NCBI GenBank assembly: GCA_018829205.1
Contig: JAHJUE010000030.1
Span: 1-64,000, forward strand
Reading direction: 5' to 3'
DNA length: 64,000 nucleotides
Source: Bacteroidota bacterium
GTDB taxonomy: Bacteria > Bacteroidota > Ignavibacteria > Ignavibacteriales > Melioribacteraceae
Both the position numbers and the translations under genes were made by a program. Below are positions 61,200 through 64,000 of this stretch, one piece after another. Positions within the stretch are counted from its first letter, which is position 1, and the number at the start of each line of letters is the position of its first letter. Under the pieces are notes generated by a model. That model worked only from the letters and a program-made list of their open reading frames with translations, was not told the DNA's origin and searched no databases.

Positions 61200-62669
61200 A
61201 TGAATTTGGCGTCCATATTAAATAACGTAAATACAATTCAAGTAACGGGAAATGCCGAAAAACATGATATTGAATTAATTACAAGCAAATCCGGCAATGT
61301 CGTTAATAATTCATTATTTGTTGCCGTTAAAGGATTAAAAGTAGACGGACATTTATTTATTCAGGATGCCGTAAATAAGGGAGCTAAAGCAGTTGTTCTG
61401 CAGGATGATTCGAGTTTACCTGATGAATATTTTATTAATTTTGATGTTGTTAAAATTTTAGTTGCCGACAGCAGAAAAGCTTTCGCTGAAATATCCAATG
61501 AGTTTTTTGGAAACCCTTCTAAAAAATTAAAACTCATAGGTGTTACAGGTTCAAAAGGTAAAACCACCACAACTTATTTTATCAAAAATATAATTGATAA
61601 TGCCGGGTTCAAATCAGGACTGATAGGCACTAACAATAATTTAATCGGCAATAAAATTTATCCTACAAAATTAACAACGCCTGAATCCAATATCATTAAT
61701 GATTTGATGAGTAAAATGGTGATTGAAGAATGTAAATACTGCGTTATGGAAGTTTCTTCGCACTCGCTGGATTTAAAGAGGGTACATGGATTGGATTTTG
61801 ATATTGCGGTATTTACAAACATAACTTCCGATCATCTCGATTATCATTTGAATTTTGAGAACTATCTAAAAGCAAAAAAAATATTTTTTGATGAATTAAA
61901 AAACAGCGCTTTTGCTGTTATTAATAAAGACGATAAAAACTGGAATGAAATAACTAAAGATACCAATGCCGTAAAAGCCGGTTATTCTTTAATTGATGAA
62001 GCAGAAATAAAAATCAAAAATATTAAATATGATTTAAACGGCACTTCATTTGAAATTATTTATGAAAATAAAACTTATGTCATTCAGACTGAATTAATAG
62101 GAATCTTTAACGCGTATAACGCTGCCGCCGCTTTTGGGGCTTGTGTAAAACTTGGGATTGATACCGCTTCGATTATAAAAGGCATCAAAAATACATCTCA
62201 AGTTCCGGGGCGATTTGAAGTAGTCGGAAACGGTGATAAAAAAGTAATAGTAGATTATGCTCACACAGCAGATAGTCTGGAAAAAGCTTTGCAGGCTGTA
62301 AGGCATATAGTAAAAAATGAAAGACCGGTTTACACCGTTTTCGGATGCGGAGGCGATAGGGATAAAACAAAACGCCCGATAATGGGAAAAATCGCGAATG
62401 AATTAAGTGATAAAATTATTGTTACATCGGATAACCCAAGAACAGAAGACCCTGAAATTATTATTCAAGATATATTGAAAGGTGTTAAAGGAGTGAAACA
62501 TATTGTTGAACCCGACAGGGAAACGGCAATAAAAAGGGCTGTAATGAATTCGGAAGAAAACGCTGTGATATTAATTGCTGGCAAAGGGCACGAAGATTAT
62601 CAGGAAATTAATGGCGTCCGTAATCATTTTTCCGATAAAGAAATTGCGGTGAAATATTTAAATCAATGA
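61200..62669 (+). CDS. murE: UDP-MurNAc-L-Ala-D-Glu--2,6-diaminopimelate ligase
   Basis: A 489-residue Mur ligase. ATP motif GVTGSKGKTTTTYF, MEVSSHSLDLKRVHG, NITSDHLDYH, and DNPRTEDPEIIIQDI, whose DNPR signature is that of meso-diaminopimelate-adding MurE. It adds the third residue of the stem peptide in the cytoplasm. Starts directly after the ftsI stop codon and its stop overlaps the murF ATG. Confidence 0.97.
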   Translation: MNLASILNNVNTIQVTGNAEKHDIELITSKSGNVVNNSLFVAVKGLKVDGHLFIQDAVNKGAKAVVLQDDSSLPDEYFINFDVVKILVADSRKAFAEISNEFFGNPSKKLKLIGVTGSKGKTTTTYFIKNIIDNAGFKSGLIGTNNNLIGNKIYPTKLTTPESNIINDLMSKMVIEECKYCVMEVSSHSLDLKRVHGLDFDIAVFTNITSDHLDYHLNFENYLKAKKIFFDELKNSAFAVINKDDKNWNEITKDTNAVKAGYSLIDEAEIKIKNIKYDLNGTSFEIIYENKTYVIQTELIGIFNAYNAAAAFGACVKLGIDTASIIKGIKNTSQVPGRFEVVGNGDKKVIVDYAHTADSLEKALQAVRHIVKNERPVYTVFGCGGDRDKTKRPIMGKIANELSDKIIVTSDNPRTEDPEIIIQDILKGVKGVKHIVEPDRETAIKRAVMNSEENAVILIAGKGHEDYQEINGVRNHFSDKEIAVKYLNQ

Positions 62670-64000
62670 ATAAACTTGGAATTACATTAGAGGACTTATT
62701 CAACTTGTCAACGTCAGTAATATATAATCCCGATGTTTACAACACATCAAACAACATTTCAATTGATTCCCGTACAATCAAAAAGAATTCAATTTATGTT
62801 GCGTTAAAAGGGGAAATATTCGACGGGCACTCATTTGTAAAGGAAGCCGTAAAAAAACACGCAAACGCTGTTATTATAAATGAAAATAAACTTAATGAAT
62901 TTGATTCCGTAAATTCTACAATTGTTACGGTAAACAATACTTTAAAAGCATACGGTGAATTAGCGACAATAAGAAAAAACAAACTGGATGCAAAAGTAAT
63001 ATCAATTACAGGAAGCGCTGGCAAAACTTCAACAAAGGAAATACTCTCGGTATTATTAAGCGAGAAATATAAAGTCCATAAAACATCGGCTAATAACAAC
63101 AATCATGTCGGAGTTCCGCTTACAATATTATCGGCTCCTAAAAGTACCGAAGTATTGGTGCTTGAACACGGAACCAATCATTTTAATGAAACCGAATTTA
63201 CCGCCGGAATAGCCGAACCCGATATCGCGTTAATTACAAATATCGGAGATTCGCACCTTGAATTTTTTGTAAACAGAGAAGGTGTTTATAATGAAAAATC
63301 AGCTTTACTTCTTGCCGCTCAGAAAAATAAAGGAACAGTTTTAATAAATTATGACGATCCAATTTTAAAAAAGAATTCGGGAAAATTTTTAAATAAAGTT
63401 ACGTACGGATTTAAAGGAAAAGTTGATATAAAAGGAAAGATTTTAGGTTTGTCGGCTGAAGGAAAATCGGAAATAAGAATTGAATATAAAAACATAAAAA
63501 TTACCGTAGTTATTCCGCTTTTAGGCGAAGCAAACGCTAAAAACTATTTAGCCGCATGTTCAATTGCTTTAGCTCTTGGTTTGACAAAAAAACAAATATT
63601 AAACGCATCCCCAAAAATAAAATCAATAAAGGGAAGACTCGAAATTTATAATCAAAAAGACAAAATGATTATTGACGATACTTATAATTCCAGCCCGGAT
63701 TCAATGAAGAATGCCGTTTCGGTTTTAAATAATATATCAAAATATAAACGTAAAATATTAATTGCCGGCGATATGTTTGAACTCGGCAAACAATCAAAAT
63801 TGCTGCATGAAAGTTTAAGCGCCGAATTAATGAAAAGTAAAATTACCGATTTTTATACAATCGGTAAAATGATGAAACACTTATCGGTAAAAGTTTCATC
63901 AAAACGTATTAATAAAAAACATTTTTTCACAAGAGAATCATTAGCAGGATTTTTAACTAAACAGGATTTCAGTAAATCCGTAATTCTTGTTAAAGGTTCG
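62666..64000 (+). CDS. murF: UDP-MurNAc-tripeptide--D-Ala-D-Ala ligase, 3' end outside window
   Basis: 445 codons are present, still open at the window end. N-terminal domain with SIDSRTIKKNSIYVALKGE, ATP motif ITGSAGKTSTKE (the usual position after TGS is Asn; here Ala), NNNNHVGVPLTIL, LEHGTNHFNE, ITNIGDSHLE and the MurF-specific IIDDTYNSSPDSMKNA. It adds D-Ala-D-Ala to complete the precursor. ATG 62666 overlaps the murE stop (ATGA). Confidence 0.96.
   Translation, partial: MNKLGITLEDLFNLSTSVIYNPDVYNTSNNISIDSRTIKKNSIYVALKGEIFDGHSFVKEAVKKHANAVIINENKLNEFDSVNSTIVTVNNTLKAYGELATIRKNKLDAKVISITGSAGKTSTKEILSVLLSEKYKVHKTSANNNNHVGVPLTILSAPKSTEVLVLEHGTNHFNETEFTAGIAEPDIALITNIGDSHLEFFVNREGVYNEKSALLLAAQKNKGTVLINYDDPILKKNSGKFLNKVTYGFKGKVDIKGKILGLSAEGKSEIRIEYKNIKITVVIPLLGEANAKNYLAACSIALALGLTKKQILNASPKIKSIKGRLEIYNQKDKMIIDDTYNSSPDSMKNAVSVLNNISKYKRKILIAGDMFELGKQSKLLHESLSAELMKSKITDFYTIGKMMKHLSVKVSSKRINKKHFFTRESLAGFLTKQDFSKSVILVKGS

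Overview
The window is an AT-rich bacterial chromosome segment that I place in the FCB group, most likely Ignavibacteria/Ignavibacteriales (Chlorobi-related). The reasons are two secreted proteins ending in the type IX secretion sorting domain with the NYPNPFNPST signature, two TonB-dependent receptors with carboxypeptidase-like N-terminal domains, a DUF4249-like lipoprotein, a 31-residue bS22/AURKAIP1-like ribosomal protein and Bacteroidota-like TAnnTTTG promoter elements. The placement comes from sequence signatures and was not tested with a tree.

Layout. 1-960: 3' end of a 23S rRNA gene, a 5S rRNA gene, and a tandemly repeated 5S trailer/terminator. 1134-6243 (minus strand): lon, msrC (free methionine-R-sulfoxide reductase) and dnaX, followed by a small TonB-C protein. 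6412-12995 (plus): suhB-like phosphatase, cmk, rpsA, mtaB, a DUF5683-like membrane protein and truA. 13080-19989: methyltransferase, SDR, SnoaL-like protein, T9SS beta-propeller, membrane-bound AraC regulator, DUF2231 protein, beta-barrel and enoyl-CoA hydratase. 20153-31196: deacetylase-like protein, an M16 peptidase pair (one active, one lacking the zinc motif), TonB receptor plus lipoprotein, an ENPP-type phosphodiesterase and a second TonB receptor. 31513-33885: YajQ, tRNA-Pro with a fragmentary copy beside it, and an OmpA protein. 34045-36930: pyrR-pyrB-pyrC behind a PyrR-type leader. 37114-47972: FN3 lipoprotein, then an operon of a DUF4783-like protein, a giant NtrY-like histidine kinase and an AddA-like helicase-nuclease, then an M64 metallopeptidase with a small secreted partner. 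48042-52838: POT peptide transporter, exported oligoendopeptidase F, IMPDH/GMPR-like enzyme and a CopZ-like protein. 52936-56972: TPR protein, two paralogous small membrane proteins, HU, a zinc-ribbon/TPR membrane protein with no ordinary start codon, and the bS22-like protein. 57062-64000: tRNA-Thr, then the division and cell-wall cluster mraZ-rsmH-ftsL-ftsI-murE-murF, cut by the window end in murF.

Most genes are housekeeping: translation and rRNA, DNA replication and repair, pyrimidine synthesis, peptidoglycan synthesis and division. The accessory part concerns the envelope: receptors, peptidases, a peptide transporter and secreted adhesin-like or propeller proteins, which fits an organism living on proteins or polymers.

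I found no phage, insertion sequence, CRISPR array or clear new defence system. The most interesting signals are regulatory or structural: a complete-looking programmed frameshift site in dnaX (A10-G plus a stem-loop, with stops in both alternative frames), a PyrR-binding loop followed by a terminator whose 3' arm holds the pyrR ribosome binding site, a zinc-ribbon protein whose frame has no ATG/GTG/TTG upstream of the ribbon, a tandem repeat whose copies differ only by C-to-T and G-to-A changes, and a deleted partial copy of the tRNA-Pro locus.
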